DNA from: Okeania sp. KiyG1
Lineage (GTDB): Bacteria > Cyanobacteriota > Cyanobacteriia > Cyanobacteriales > Microcoleaceae
NCBI RefSeq assembly: GCF_014132355.1
Contig: NZ_BLZO01000028.1
Location: forward strand, 1-63,420
Length of the DNA stretch: 63,420 bases
Reading direction: 5' to 3'
Shown here piece by piece: positions 46,463 to 55,565 of this stretch. Every line of letters starts with the position of its first letter. Position 1 is the stretch's first letter. The position numbers were made by a program, and so were the translations under genes. The notes under the pieces were generated by a model. It ran no database searches, was not told the DNA's origin, and was given only the letters and a program-made list of their open reading frames with translations.

Positions 46463-47206
46463 TCATTTTCCTTCCAATAAACGGTGTTGGTTCAGCTTTT
46501 CGTAGTATGGCATACACAAATTGTAGAGAGAAAGCAATTTTTGGTCTTGATGAATTTTTAAGTAAGATTTCTCAGTATTTTGAAACCCATAACTAATTCG
46601 TAAATTGTCATGCAAACTTCCATTATCCCACCAACTTATTTCATTAGAATTGCCAGGAGGATTCCAATTTAATGCTTCTGGTATAAACGGAATACCTATT
46701 CTCGAACAATACTCCTTAATTATATTTGTTGTATTTTCTACAAGATCGTCAGCATTAATAACAACAGGAATTTTACCTGTAGACTCAATGACTTTGTTGA
46801 AAAGTTCAAAAAGTTGTTTATAACCACATTCCTCAAAATCAATATCGGGCATTTTATAATAATAGAAAAGTAGCATTTGAGCAGGATTGCGAATTAAAAA
46901 AGTATGCTGGAAATAATCAATAAATTCATTATTTATAATTTGCATAAAGTGTAAAGGAAAATCTTTTATAAACAATCTGTTATTCTGAGATTTTACCTTT
47001 AAGTCTTGCAATACATTCTGATAATTATATTCTGCTTGTGGTGTGATATCTGGCACACGATTAAAAATACGTTCCTCACTATAGTGTGCTGAACGACCAA
47101 AAGGTTCATGAAGTACCAAAAAATCACCTCTTTGCTTAACCATCCACCTAAAAGCTGTGGATCTGGAGCGAGGAGTAGACCATAATGCAATTATTTTTTG
47201 ATTCAT
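46463..47206 (-). CDS. Sulfotransferase-family protein
   Basis: A 247-residue PAPS-dependent sulfotransferase-like enzyme. IALWSTPRSRSTAFRWM gives the 5'-phosphosulfate loop, and FLIRNPAQMLLFYYY gives the 3'-phosphate-binding arginine and following residues. VVINADDLVENTTNIIKEYC and EALNWNPPGNSNEISWWDNG match the C-terminal region of sulfotransferases acting on small molecules in cyanobacteria. The acceptor is unknown. ATG 47206 (MNQKIIALWSTP) is preferred. The frame is open further to 47293, but that part is hydrophobic and unlike the family. Confidence 0.85.
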   Translation of the reverse strand: MNQKIIALWSTPRSRSTAFRWMVKQRGDFLVLHEPFGRSAHYSEERIFNRVPDITPQAEYNYQNVLQDLKVKSQNNRLFIKDFPLHFMQIINNEFIDYFQHTFLIRNPAQMLLFYYYKMPDIDFEECGYKQLFELFNKVIESTGKIPVVINADDLVENTTNIIKEYCSRIGIPFIPEALNWNPPGNSNEISWWDNGSLHDNLRISYGFQNTEKSYLKIHQDQKLLSLYNLCMPYYEKLNQHRLLEGK

Positions 47207-47308
47207 TATTACTCTAATCAGAAGATTTAGTAACAGAAATAATATTTGTTGTTTGCCAAATATCATCAAGGTTGGCAACTTTACCTCTCCCATTTGTTAT
47301 ATTTACTG

Positions 47309-47483
47309 GTAAGCATTCAGCTATCAGCAGTCAGCTATCAGCAATTAGTAATGAATAATTACTTCTGAGGTTTTGTCCAGGAACTTTGGTAGTAACTTTT
47401 TATTCTTTTTCAATTTTAAAGGTTGCTTTTACCTTCCCTAAAATTAATAGCTGATAGCTAATAGCTGACGGCTGAATGCTTAC
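47309..47483. repeat. GTAAGCATT-family MITE
   Basis: A 175-bp element with ends GTAAGCATTCAGCTATCAGC and GGCTGAATGCTTAC. It is a compact version of 26947-27199. It sits between the divergent sulfotransferase and nadE genes, ending 37 bp before the nadE start, so it may carry or displace the promoter. Confidence 0.87.
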
Positions 47484-47520
47484 ATTTACTGTACACACAG
47501 TCTCTAATAATTTAAAAATT

Positions 47521-49272
47521 ATGAAAATTGCAATTGCTCAACTTAATCCCACTATTGGTGATATTAAAGGAAATGCCAAATTAATTTTAGAAGCTGCACA
47601 AAAAGCAGAAAATTTAGATGCCAAATTGATGATAACTTCAGAATTATCTCTCATAGGTTATCCACCACGAGATTTATTAATTTATCCTAGTTTAATTGAA
47701 GCTGCTGCTACAGAGTTAGAAAAGTTAGCCAAAAATTTACCATCAGAAATAGCAGTTTTAGTGGGAACTGTAACTTTTAATTCTCAAGCTAATGAAACAG
47801 GAGGGAAGTCATTATTTAATAGTGCTGCTTTATTAGGTAATGGAAAAGTCAAACAAATATTTCATAAAAGGCTTTTGCCTACTTATGATGTATTTGATGA
47901 GCAACGATATTTTGAACCTGGTAAAACTAGCGATTTTTTCACGTTAGAAATTCCTGGTAAAAGCTCAGAATCTTTAGTAAAAATTGGTGTGACTATTTGC
48001 GAAGATTTATGGAATGATGCTGAATTTTGGGGAAGGCGAAATTATACTTGTGACCCAATGAAAGAATTAGCAGAAAATCAAGTTGATTTTGTCGTAAATA
48101 TGTCTGCTTCTCCATATCAAGCAGGAAAGCAAAAATTGCGAGAGGCAATGTTAGAAAATAGTACAAATAGTTATCAAATACCAATTATTTATGTTAATCA
48201 GGTAGGCGGTAATGATGATTTGATTTTTGATGGTTGTAGTGTGGCTTTTAATAAGACTGGTAATGCTATTTATCGTGCTAGTGCTTTTGCAGAAAATTTG
48301 GCAGTTGTTGAATTTAACCTAGCAAAAAAAGATTTGATTGTGACTAATTTTGAAAGTCTATATTTAGCAGAAAGTGAGGATGAAGAAATTTGGTCTGCTT
48401 TGGTCTTAGGGGTAAAAGATTATCTGCGTAAGTGTGGTTTTTCTAAAGTTATTCTTGGTTTAAGTGGGGGAATAGATTCGGCTTTAGTCGCAGCGATCGC
48501 TACTGCTGCTTTAGGTAAAGAAAATGTTTTTACTATTTTAATGCCTTCTCCGTACAGCTCCGATCATTCTGTTAAAGATGCTTTGGAATTAGCGGAAAAT
48601 TTGGGTATTGCTAAACAAGTTATTCCTATTGGGGATTTAATGAAAAGTTATGACAATAGTTTGCAAGATTTATTTGCGGGTACAAATTTTGGAATTGCTG
48701 AAGAGAATATTCAATCTCGGATTCGTGGCAATTTATTAATGGCAATTTCTAATAAGTTTGGTCATTTGCTTTTATCCACGGGTAATAAGTCAGAAATGGC
48801 GGTCGGTTATTGCACTCTTTATGGTGATATGAATGGTGGATTAGCAGTAATTTCTGATGTTCCGAAAACTCGTGTTTATTCTCTGTGTCGGTGGTTGAAT
48901 CAACAGGCATTTAATAATAATCAAAATTTCTATGGAGCTGAAAACTTACTAATTACTGAACAGCAAAATATTATTCCAGAAAATATTCTGACTAAAGCTC
49001 CTAGTGCTGAGTTGAAAGAAGGTCAAAAAGATGAGGACTCTTTACCATCTTATGAAGTTTTGGATGATATTTTATACCGCTTAGTAGAAAAGTGTGAGTC
49101 TTTGGCAGAAATTATTGCAGCAGGACATGATTCAGAAGTAGTAAATAAGGTTATAAAGTTAGTGATGCGGGCAGAATTTAAACGTAGACAAGCACCCCCT
49201 GGGTTGAAAATTAGCGATCGAGCTTTTGGCACTGGTTGGCGGATGCCTATTGCTAAGAAAAGTTCTTGGTAG
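47521..49272 (+). CDS. nadE: Glutamine-dependent NAD+ synthetase
   Basis: A 583-residue two-domain enzyme making NAD from deamido-NAD, ATP and glutamine. The N-terminal nitrilase-like amidase (1-270) holds the triad in TSELSLIGYPPRD (Glu), FHKRLLPTYDVFDE (Lys) and GVTICEDLWND (Cys). The synthetase domain (about 300-583) has GLSGGIDSALVAAIA, STGNKSEMAVGYCTLYGDM and the C-terminal FKRRQAPPGLKISDRAFG. All catalytic residues are intact. Start ATG 47521 (MKIAIAQLNPTIGD) matches homologs. The open frame upstream to 47476 is MITE sequence. Confidence 0.95.
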   Translation: MKIAIAQLNPTIGDIKGNAKLILEAAQKAENLDAKLMITSELSLIGYPPRDLLIYPSLIEAAATELEKLAKNLPSEIAVLVGTVTFNSQANETGGKSLFNSAALLGNGKVKQIFHKRLLPTYDVFDEQRYFEPGKTSDFFTLEIPGKSSESLVKIGVTICEDLWNDAEFWGRRNYTCDPMKELAENQVDFVVNMSASPYQAGKQKLREAMLENSTNSYQIPIIYVNQVGGNDDLIFDGCSVAFNKTGNAIYRASAFAENLAVVEFNLAKKDLIVTNFESLYLAESEDEEIWSALVLGVKDYLRKCGFSKVILGLSGGIDSALVAAIATAALGKENVFTILMPSPYSSDHSVKDALELAENLGIAKQVIPIGDLMKSYDNSLQDLFAGTNFGIAEENIQSRIRGNLLMAISNKFGHLLLSTGNKSEMAVGYCTLYGDMNGGLAVISDVPKTRVYSLCRWLNQQAFNNNQNFYGAENLLITEQQNIIPENILTKAPSAELKEGQKDEDSLPSYEVLDDILYRLVEKCESLAEIIAAGHDSEVVNKVIKLVMRAEFKRRQAPPGLKISDRAFGTGWRMPIAKKSSW

Positions 49273-49298
49273 ATTTGAGGTTGTGAGTTTCCAATTTT

Positions 49299-49758
49299 GG
49301 CTAGAAGTTAATCTCTGCTCTGACAAATAGCTGCTAAAATGCAATGAAGAAGTTATAGTCATTTTTATCGACTAAAACTTCATTCTGAACGCCACCAGAA
49401 AACACAGGAGATGGCAATCAATCTCAACCCTCAAATATTGGAAAACTTATTTGGCTAGAAGTTAATCTCTGCTCTGACAAATAGCTGCTAAAATGCAATG
49501 AAGAAGTTATAGTCATTCTTATCGACTAAAACTTCATTCTGAACGCCACCAGAAAACACAGGAGATGGCAATCAATCTCAACCCTCAAATATTGGAAAAC
49601 TCATTTGGCTAGAAGTTAATCTCTGCTCTGACAAATAGCTGCTAAAATGCAATGAAGAAGTTATAGTCATTTTTATCGACTAAAACTTCATTCTGAACGC
49701 CACCAGAAAACACAGGAGATGGCAATCAATCTCAACCCTCAAATATTGGAAAACTCAT
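49299..49758. repeat. Three tandem 154-bp direct repeats
   Basis: Units start GGCTAGAAGTTAATCTCTGC at 49299, 49453 and 49607, exactly 154 bp apart and nearly identical. Each contains ACAGGAGATGGCAATCAATC, where an AGGAG motif directly precedes an ATG opening a 15-codon frame (MAINLNPQILENSFG) that ends in the next unit. Possibly duplicated 5' ends of a lost gene, or a small-RNA/leader array. No longer open frame. Confidence 0.92.
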
Positions 49759-49846
49759 TTGAGTAAAAAGCAAAGAATGATAATCCAAAAAATGTTTAAT
49801 TTTTAGCAAATATCTATCCAAACAGTATTACTTATTCTTAACTAAG

Positions 49847-50050
49847 GTAAGCATAGTATTCAACATTTTCGTTTGTCATGCTACCCTTGCCAGAAGCATG
49901 AACATACAGAAGTTACTAAGGTTAGTTTGTTACCTTTTTCTTTCCTACGAAATGCCGCATAAACATAATTTTGAATTCTCCTTCTAAGATAATAAGTTAA
50001 TAACTGAATGGTGACTGCTGTTAGCTCCGCATTCCGCAGGAAATGCTTAC
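49847..50050. repeat. GTAAGCATT-family MITE
   Basis: The ends are GTAAGCATAGTATTC and GGAAATGCTTAC. It shares TTCGTTTGTCATGCT and TTTTGAATTCTCCTTCTAA with 30480-30665. It directly precedes the next MITE. Confidence 0.83.
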
Positions 50051-50054
50051 TAAC

Positions 50055-50290
50055 TAGGGTTTGCTGAAAAAGTCTTATGGGTGAGGGTAGGAGTCAGGAG
50101 TCAGGAGTCAGGAGAAATCGGAATTATAGAGGACTTAGGAGGAAGAATAGTCTTTTGATTTTTCTGCGCAACTATGCGCCTGAAATGCTAATTTTTTGAA
50201 CCTAAGCACCTAAAAGCTTGGATTTTTTTCAACTAAAAAATGCTAAAACCTTTATATGTCAATGGTTTTAGATTTATTCAGCAAACCCTA
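50055..50290. repeat. AGGGTTTGCTGAA-family MITE, best-defined copy
   Basis: A 236-bp element with ends TAGGGTTTGCTGAAAAAGT and TTATTCAGCAAACCCTA. Contains GGAGTCA heptamers (50092-50114). It ends one base before the ureD stop codon. Confidence 0.88.
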
Positions 50291-50291
50291 A

Positions 50292-51125
50292 CTAAGACCA
50301 AACTCGCGGAGAACAACTAGGTCTTTTTAAATAAAAAAGCCGGAGAAAATGCCAAACCAAATTAAACCAATTTTTCACATTAATTATTGACTGCCCACAA
50401 TAGCGACAAATCATCCCTTTAGGAATACGAGTAACACCTGCTTCACCAGACATATCAATATCTAAACTTTGCCACAAGTCACGAGCTTTTGTAACAACTT
50501 CTGACGTAACAGGTTGCCCAACAAAAATGAAAGTTCCAACTACAGAATTATCAGCTAAACCCAAGAGACTATTAACCATTTCCGACCCTCCTTTTAAGCA
50601 TTGTCTGTCTATCCAGATAGGAGAATTTTCTTGCCAAACCTCAGTATACGAACGCCAATTTCCTGCTAAAAATTTTTCCCCTCTAGCACTCCTGCCAAAT
50701 CTAATAATTTCCCAACTCATCCAACTTGCTTCTACTCCTAAATGTACTTTTAAATCTTGCCGATACTCAGCACCATTAAAAAGTATTGTTGGTTGAGGGA
50801 ACCATTCTAAACAAGACTGACTACCAAGGTAAATACTAATATTTTGTTGAGCAAGCTGACCATTACTACGATAAATTTTACTAGCAGCAGCAGTAGTAAT
50901 TAAAGCATGGGTAGTTGGTTGTAATTCGATATTAATAGAAAGGCGATCGCCTCCAACAACACCACCAGCAGTATGTAAAATTACACTATGACAAACTTCA
51001 TTTCCTTCTGGATAAAAAGGTCTTTGTATTTTTAATGGTGCTTGATTTTTACTTGTCAGAATTTGAGTATTGTTGTTTTGCTTGCCATAAATTAAATTGA
51101 GACTACCGTGCCATTCTTTAGTCAT
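50292..51125 (-). CDS. ureD: Urease accessory protein UreD
   Basis: A 277-residue chaperone that, with UreF and UreG, inserts nickel and carbonate into urease. Conserved blocks: QAPLKIQRPFYPEGNEVCHS, ILHTAGGVVGGDRLSINIEL, ALITTAAASKIYRSNGQLAQ, FGRSARGEKF and the C-terminus FLRLFYLKRPSCSPRVWS. Full family length and an intact frame from ATG 51125. No ureA, ureB, ureC, ureE, ureF or ureG gene lies in this window, so the urease set must be scattered, as in several cyanobacteria. A MITE touches its 3' end. Confidence 0.93.
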   Translation of the reverse strand: MTKEWHGSLNLIYGKQNNNTQILTSKNQAPLKIQRPFYPEGNEVCHSVILHTAGGVVGGDRLSINIELQPTTHALITTAAASKIYRSNGQLAQQNISIYLGSQSCLEWFPQPTILFNGAEYRQDLKVHLGVEASWMSWEIIRFGRSARGEKFLAGNWRSYTEVWQENSPIWIDRQCLKGGSEMVNSLLGLADNSVVGTFIFVGQPVTSEVVTKARDLWQSLDIDMSGEAGVTRIPKGMICRYCGQSIINVKNWFNLVWHFLRLFYLKRPSCSPRVWS

Positions 51126-51271
51126 AATTAGGATTTTTTTAGAGACTTTTTATATAGGAGAACCGAAGTTGGAAGAAGGAAAAATCTTACGTTGTCTGAG
51201 TTTTAAGCTTTTGATCTTTGCTAACCTTTCCTTCAACTGCTATATCCATCAGAAAAAATAGCTATTGGGGA

Positions 51272-51302
51272 CTCCCGTTATAATCTGTGATTTAACGGTG
51301 AG
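51272..51302. repeat. Right-end hairpin copy left of a tnpB element
   Basis: CTCCCGTTA, loop, TTTAACGGTGAG: the same hairpin as 52846-52875 (right end of the following tnpB), in the same orientation. It is probably a solo right end left by an earlier copy. Confidence 0.68.
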
Positions 51303-51563
51303 AGGAAAACAGGCAGCATATAAACTATTTTCCTCTTAGACTTAATTTTCAGATTTTTAAACTGACTTTTTAGACTTAAGTTTTAGTGAATCAATGAAAT
51401 CACTAATTACCTGGGTCATTGTTTTCTCATTCTCGACTGCATATAACCTTAGCTTATTTAACCTGTTTTGACTTATCCGTAAGTTTAATCCAGTTTTTTT
51501 CATAATGCCTACACAATATTTATGCAAAGTATTAGAATAAATTTCTGGTCAAAAAAGAAGAAA

Positions 51564-52842
51564 ATGCTCGTAAGTCATTGCTACAAAATCAAGCCAAGTC
51601 AAGAGCAAATAACCAAGATAGATAATTGGTTAGAACTTTTGAGAAGACATTACAATTATGCTTTAGGTCAAAGATTAGATTAGTTGAATAGAACCAGATG
51701 TCAAATAGACCGTTGTTCATTGATTTCATGTCCTATTGGTGAGATTCCAGGCCAACCAAACTATCATTATCAATCGGCTCAATTAAAACAAACTAAGAAA
51801 CTATTTCCAGAATACAAAGAGATATATTTTGAAGTACAACAAAATAATCTCAGAAGATTAGACAAATCTTGGCAACGTTGGTTAATACCAGATAAAACAG
51901 GTAAAAGATTTGGTAGGCCAAGATTCAAAAAATCAGGCAAGTTAAGGTCATTAAGTTTTAGTAGAGTTAATCATCCTAAAGCAGCAGTTAAGTTTGATGG
52001 TAAACACATAATTATTAGTAGATTTGGTTCTATTTCAGTAATAGTTCATAGACCAATACCAGATGGATTTACGATTAAAACTGCAACTATAACTAAAAAA
52101 GCTGATGGATATTATGTCAGTTTTAGTCTAGAAGATAAATCAGTTCCTAGTTTAATTCCTACAGATAATATTAAAACTGCTGTAGGAGTAGACGTTGGTT
52201 TAAAAGAGTTCTTGACTACTAATACTGGTGAGACTGTTTCTGTTCCTAATTTTTATAGAAAAGCACAATCTAATTTAGCTAGGAAACAAAGGAAAGTATC
52301 TAGAAAAAAAATTGGCTCTAATAACTGGAAAAAAGCACAGAACACAATTGCTAGATTACACCAGAAAGTTGCTAGACAAAGAGAAAATTTTCACTATAAA
52401 ACAGCTCATAAATTAGTTAAAAAATATGATTTAATTGCCGTTGAAGACTTAAACATTAGAGGTTTAGCTAGAAATACTAAACTATCTAAATCAATTTATG
52501 ATGTTGCTTGGGGAGAATTTATAATAAAACTGAATGCAGTAGCGGTAAAACGCGGTATTCATGTAAGTAGGGGCGAATGGCCATTCGCCCCTACATCCTC
52601 ATAATACTTCTCAAAATTGTAGTAATTGTGGCCACAAAGTACCTAAGACTTTATCAGTTAGAACTCATTCTTGTCATAAATGTGGAACAGTTTTAGATAG
52701 AGATGAAAACGCTGCAATTAATATATTAAATAAAGGGTTAAACGAGGTGGGTATCATCTTGTCTGCTTGTGGAGGCTTAGATGTTAATCAGCCTGTGAAA
52801 CAAGAAACTTCTGAAGCTTGGGTTCAATTATCTTTGTTTTAG
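51564..52842 (+). pseudogene. tnpB: IS1341-type TnpB, broken by a stop and a palindrome insertion
   Basis: An about 425-codon TnpB gene. The N-terminal part from ATG 51564 (MLVSHCYKIKPSQEQITKI) meets an in-frame TAG at 51681-51683, a single-base change from the expected Trp. Body: VGVDVGLKEFLTTN (Asp) and LIAVEDLNIRGLARN (Glu). At 52567-52594 a 28-bp perfect palindrome is inserted and shifts the frame. After it, in another frame, HNTSQNCSNCGHKVPKTLS, CHKCG and VLDRDENAAINILNK (zinc ribbon and last Asp) continue to 52842. Without the two lesions all catalytic residues would be present. The right-end hairpin follows at 52846-52875. Confidence 0.88.
52567..52594. repeat. 28-bp perfect palindrome inserted in tnpB
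   Basis: GTAGGGGCGAATGG followed at once by its reverse complement. It is absent from intact TnpB relatives at this point. Similar GTAGGGGCG palindromes are a dispersed family in cyanobacterial genomes. Confidence 0.9.
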
Positions 52843-52845
52843 AAG

Positions 52846-52875
52846 CTCCCGTTATAATTTCCGATTTAACGGGAG
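52846..52875 (+). ncRNA. Right-end hairpin of the broken tnpB element
   Basis: CTCCCGTTA pairs with TAACGGGAG around a 12-nt loop, followed by AGAACTTCAC. It is the probable 3' hairpin of this element's omega RNA, with copies at 51272 and, with compensatory changes, 28221. Confidence 0.6.
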
Positions 52876-53549
52876 AGAACTTCACAAATATAGAGATAAT
52901 ATTCTCATCATTACTGTGGGATAGTCAATTTTAGTTATAACGAAAAAATGGAGCTTAGTGTCATACCTATGTTGAAAGGATTAAAGCAAAATATTGACTT
53001 GAAAAACTTACCCTAATCAAAAGTACTTCATGGCAATAAATACTTGTCTCAATCTAAACTGAAATGACTGTAACTCCAAAATTACTGTTAAGTTTTCTAG
53101 TGAGCTTTTCTTACCCTATTACCAATTATTTAGGGTTTGCTGAAAAAGTATTTTTGTAGGAGTCAGGATATAAGAATTTTCTGGGGAATGCTGCACAAAA
53201 AGCGGTCAGCTATCAACTCTCAGCTATTAATTCATTGCCTTTATAGTAGGAGTTAGTATTGATAAATTTAAAGAGAATTCAAAGCTTTGGAAAAAAAACT
53301 AACCTTGACCTGAGAAGTGTATATTCATTATTTATGAAACAGCTAAAAGCTGACTGCTCATAGCTGTTTGCGCAGCATTCCGCAGGAAATGCTTAGGTCA
53401 GGAGTTAGGGAAATGTAGATTTAAACGAAGAAGTAGAAAAAATAATTTTCAGATATTTTTTAGCCCTTGTTTACTAAAAGTCCTCACATTTTACAGCACT
53501 TTTTAAGATGGTGAAGTACAGTTCAACATTTATCTCTCTTTCCTACTGC
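52876..53549. other. Repeat-rich gap
   Basis: Holds a diverged end of the TATAGT-TTTAACTT MITE (about 53045-53080), an isolated TTAGGGTTTGCTGAAAAAGT end (about 53130), and a diverged GTAAGCATT-family element (about 53176-53394, ending GGAAATGCTTA). No gene. Confidence 0.55.
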
Positions 53550-53999
53550 CTACTCCCTACTTCCTTCTCCACTAACTTGTACTAATATATTTCGTTTTCT
53601 AGGTCCGTCTAATTCAAAAAATAATACTGACTGCCAAGTTCCTAAAGCTAATTTTCCATCCACAACAGGAATAACTTCATTATTATTTAAAGTCATTGCC
53701 ATCAGATGAGAATGAGCATTAATAGGTTCATCAGGAGGAACATCTCGCAGGTGCAAATCATTATGGAGATATTTGTCAGACTCCGGCGCTAACTTTCTCA
53801 GATATACCTTTAGGTCTGCAATTAATCTTTCCTCATTTTCGTTAATAGCTAAAGCTGTAGTCGTGTGTCGAGAAAATACAATTACTTGCCCATTTTTTAT
53901 ACCACTCGCATTTAAGATATCAATAATTTGAGGAGTAAGATTGTATATTTCTATTCCAGCAGCAGTTTCTATTTCTAGAAATTCATTTTTGATCGACAT
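53550..53999 (-). CDS. YjbQ/UPF0047 family protein
   Basis: A 149-residue conserved protein with the UPF0047 blocks IVFSRHTTTALAINENE, INAHSHLMAMTLN, and LGTWQSVLFFELDGPRKRN. The histidine and acidic residues form a metal site in known structures. Members such as E. coli YjbQ have weak thiamine-phosphate synthase activity, but the physiological role is unsettled. Length and start (MSIKNEFLEIETAAG) are normal. It is single and upstream of an MDR oxidoreductase gene's 3' end, with a 230-bp gap holding a TTAATTA heptamer tract (54174-54199). Confidence 0.9.
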   Translation of the reverse strand: MSIKNEFLEIETAAGIEIYNLTPQIIDILNASGIKNGQVIVFSRHTTTALAINENEERLIADLKVYLRKLAPESDKYLHNDLHLRDVPPDEPINAHSHLMAMTLNNNEVIPVVDGKLALGTWQSVLFFELDGPRKRNILVQVSGEGSRE

Positions 54000-54230
54000 A
54001 TCAATTTATTACCGAATAATTAAGGTTTAAAGCCTTTCCTTTAAAGGAGAAAAGCCGTCGAGGGATGGCGAGGAAACCCGCTCTTGCAGAGCCGCTCCGC
54101 TAACGCTATATCCAACCTATCAAGAGAAGAAAAATTTTCCTTTTAGTCAATCCTCTTCTTTTCAAAGAGAGGTAATTATTAATTATTAATTATTAATTGT
54201 TGAACTTATCTATAGTAATAGTAGAAAAAA

Positions 54231-55193
54231 TTAGTCAACTAAACTTGTTTCTTCAGTTGTAATAGCAATTTTTCCTACAGCATGACCCATTTCACTATAG
54301 GCATGAGCTTCTGCTATTTCTTCTAATTTATATGTACGGCCAATAATTGATTTAACTAATCCATCTTCAATGAATTCTCGCAGAGCATTTAAGTCACGGG
54401 GGTTTGGTTGGGCAAGAATTAATTTAGATTTTTTACCAGGCACAAATAAGCTTAAGAAAGTAGGAGGTAAATTGTCTACAGTTGGCAGAGTAGATATATA
54501 AATTCCCTCTGGTTTCAAGATATTTTCACAACTAGAAAAAGTTTCTTTGGCCACAGCATCAAAAATAAGATCGTACTGCTCTAATTCTTTAGTAAAATCA
54601 ATTTGATTATAATCAATAACCCGACTCGCTCCTAAACTTTCTACTAGGGTAATATTGTTACTACTACAAACACCTATTACTTCAGCTTTCATTGCTTTTG
54701 CAATTTGTACTGCAAAGATACCAACTCCACCAGAAGCACCATTAATTAATACTTTTTGTCCTGGTCTAATTTGACCTAAATCAAGTAATCCTTGAAAAGC
54801 GGTTAAACCTGCAACTGGAACTGTTGCTGCTTGAGAATGAGTCATATTTTTTGGTTTTAATGCAGCAGTATTTACAGGTATAGCAATATATTCAGCATAA
54901 GCACCTCCTGTTAATGGATTAGTAAATGTATAAATTTCATCTCCTGGTTCAAAATTTTTTACTTGTTCTCCTACTTCTAATACAACTCCAGATAAGTCAG
55001 AACCTAGAATAATAGGAAAGTTAAAACCTGATAATAATTGTAGTTGCCCTTGTCGAATTTTCCAATCTACAGGATTAACACTTGTAGCGTGAATTTTTAC
55101 TAATAATTGATTTGGTGTAATTTGAGGTTGGTTAATATCTGAATATTCCAAGACATCAATAGAACCATACTGATTAATAGTGACGGCTTTCAT
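54231..55193 (-). CDS. Zinc-independent MDR-family NAD(P)H oxidoreductase (quinone reductase-like)
   Basis: A 320-residue medium-chain dehydrogenase/reductase. The GroES-like N-terminus includes MKAVTINQYGSIDVLEYSDI, VNPVDWKIRQGQ and ILGSDLSGVVLEVGEQV. The Rossmann domain has INGASGGVGIFAVQIAKAM. Zinc-binding cysteines of classical alcohol dehydrogenases are absent, as in quinone oxidoreductases and enone reductases. It likely reduces a quinone or an alpha,beta-unsaturated carbonyl with NADPH. The substrate is unknown. ATG 55193 is used. An in-frame extension to 55253 lacks family similarity. The gene is single. Confidence 0.9.
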   Translation of the reverse strand: MKAVTINQYGSIDVLEYSDINQPQITPNQLLVKIHATSVNPVDWKIRQGQLQLLSGFNFPIILGSDLSGVVLEVGEQVKNFEPGDEIYTFTNPLTGGAYAEYIAIPVNTAALKPKNMTHSQAATVPVAGLTAFQGLLDLGQIRPGQKVLINGASGGVGIFAVQIAKAMKAEVIGVCSSNNITLVESLGASRVIDYNQIDFTKELEQYDLIFDAVAKETFSSCENILKPEGIYISTLPTVDNLPPTFLSLFVPGKKSKLILAQPNPRDLNALREFIEDGLVKSIIGRTYKLEEIAEAHAYSEMGHAVGKIAITTEETSLVD

Positions 55194-55565
55194 AGAGTTT
55201 TGTTGTAAAATTAGGATTTTAATTAGAATACCAATAATTTCCTTGTTTAGCAAGGTACGTTCAACAATTAATAATTAATAATTAATAATTACCTCTTCTT
55301 TTCAAGGAGAAGATTGACGCTTAAGGAAAGTTTTTTCTTATCTTGGTCGATTGGATATTGCTAGGATGACCAAACCATCCCTCAACCGCTTTTTTATCCT
55401 TTAAAGGAGAGGCTTTAAACCTTAATTATTCGGTAATAAGGAAGAAATGAAATTTGCAGATGGAAGAATGAATAAAAGGAAATAATGATAGAGATAGGTA
55501 GAATATTGGATTTGATAGCAACTCATTATATCCATCAGTTGATAATTAGCTTTTTGTAGAATTAT
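55194..55565. other. Gap before the 207-bp array
   Basis: Contains the promoter side of the MDR gene, a TTAATAA heptamer tract (55266-55291) and a short TTTAAAGGAGAGGCTTTAAACC dispersed sequence also near 40180, 54025, 60150 and 61630. No gene. Confidence 0.5.

Noticed and set aside
49299-49758. CRISPR-like array
   Set aside because: The whole 154-bp unit is repeated; there are no variable spacers.
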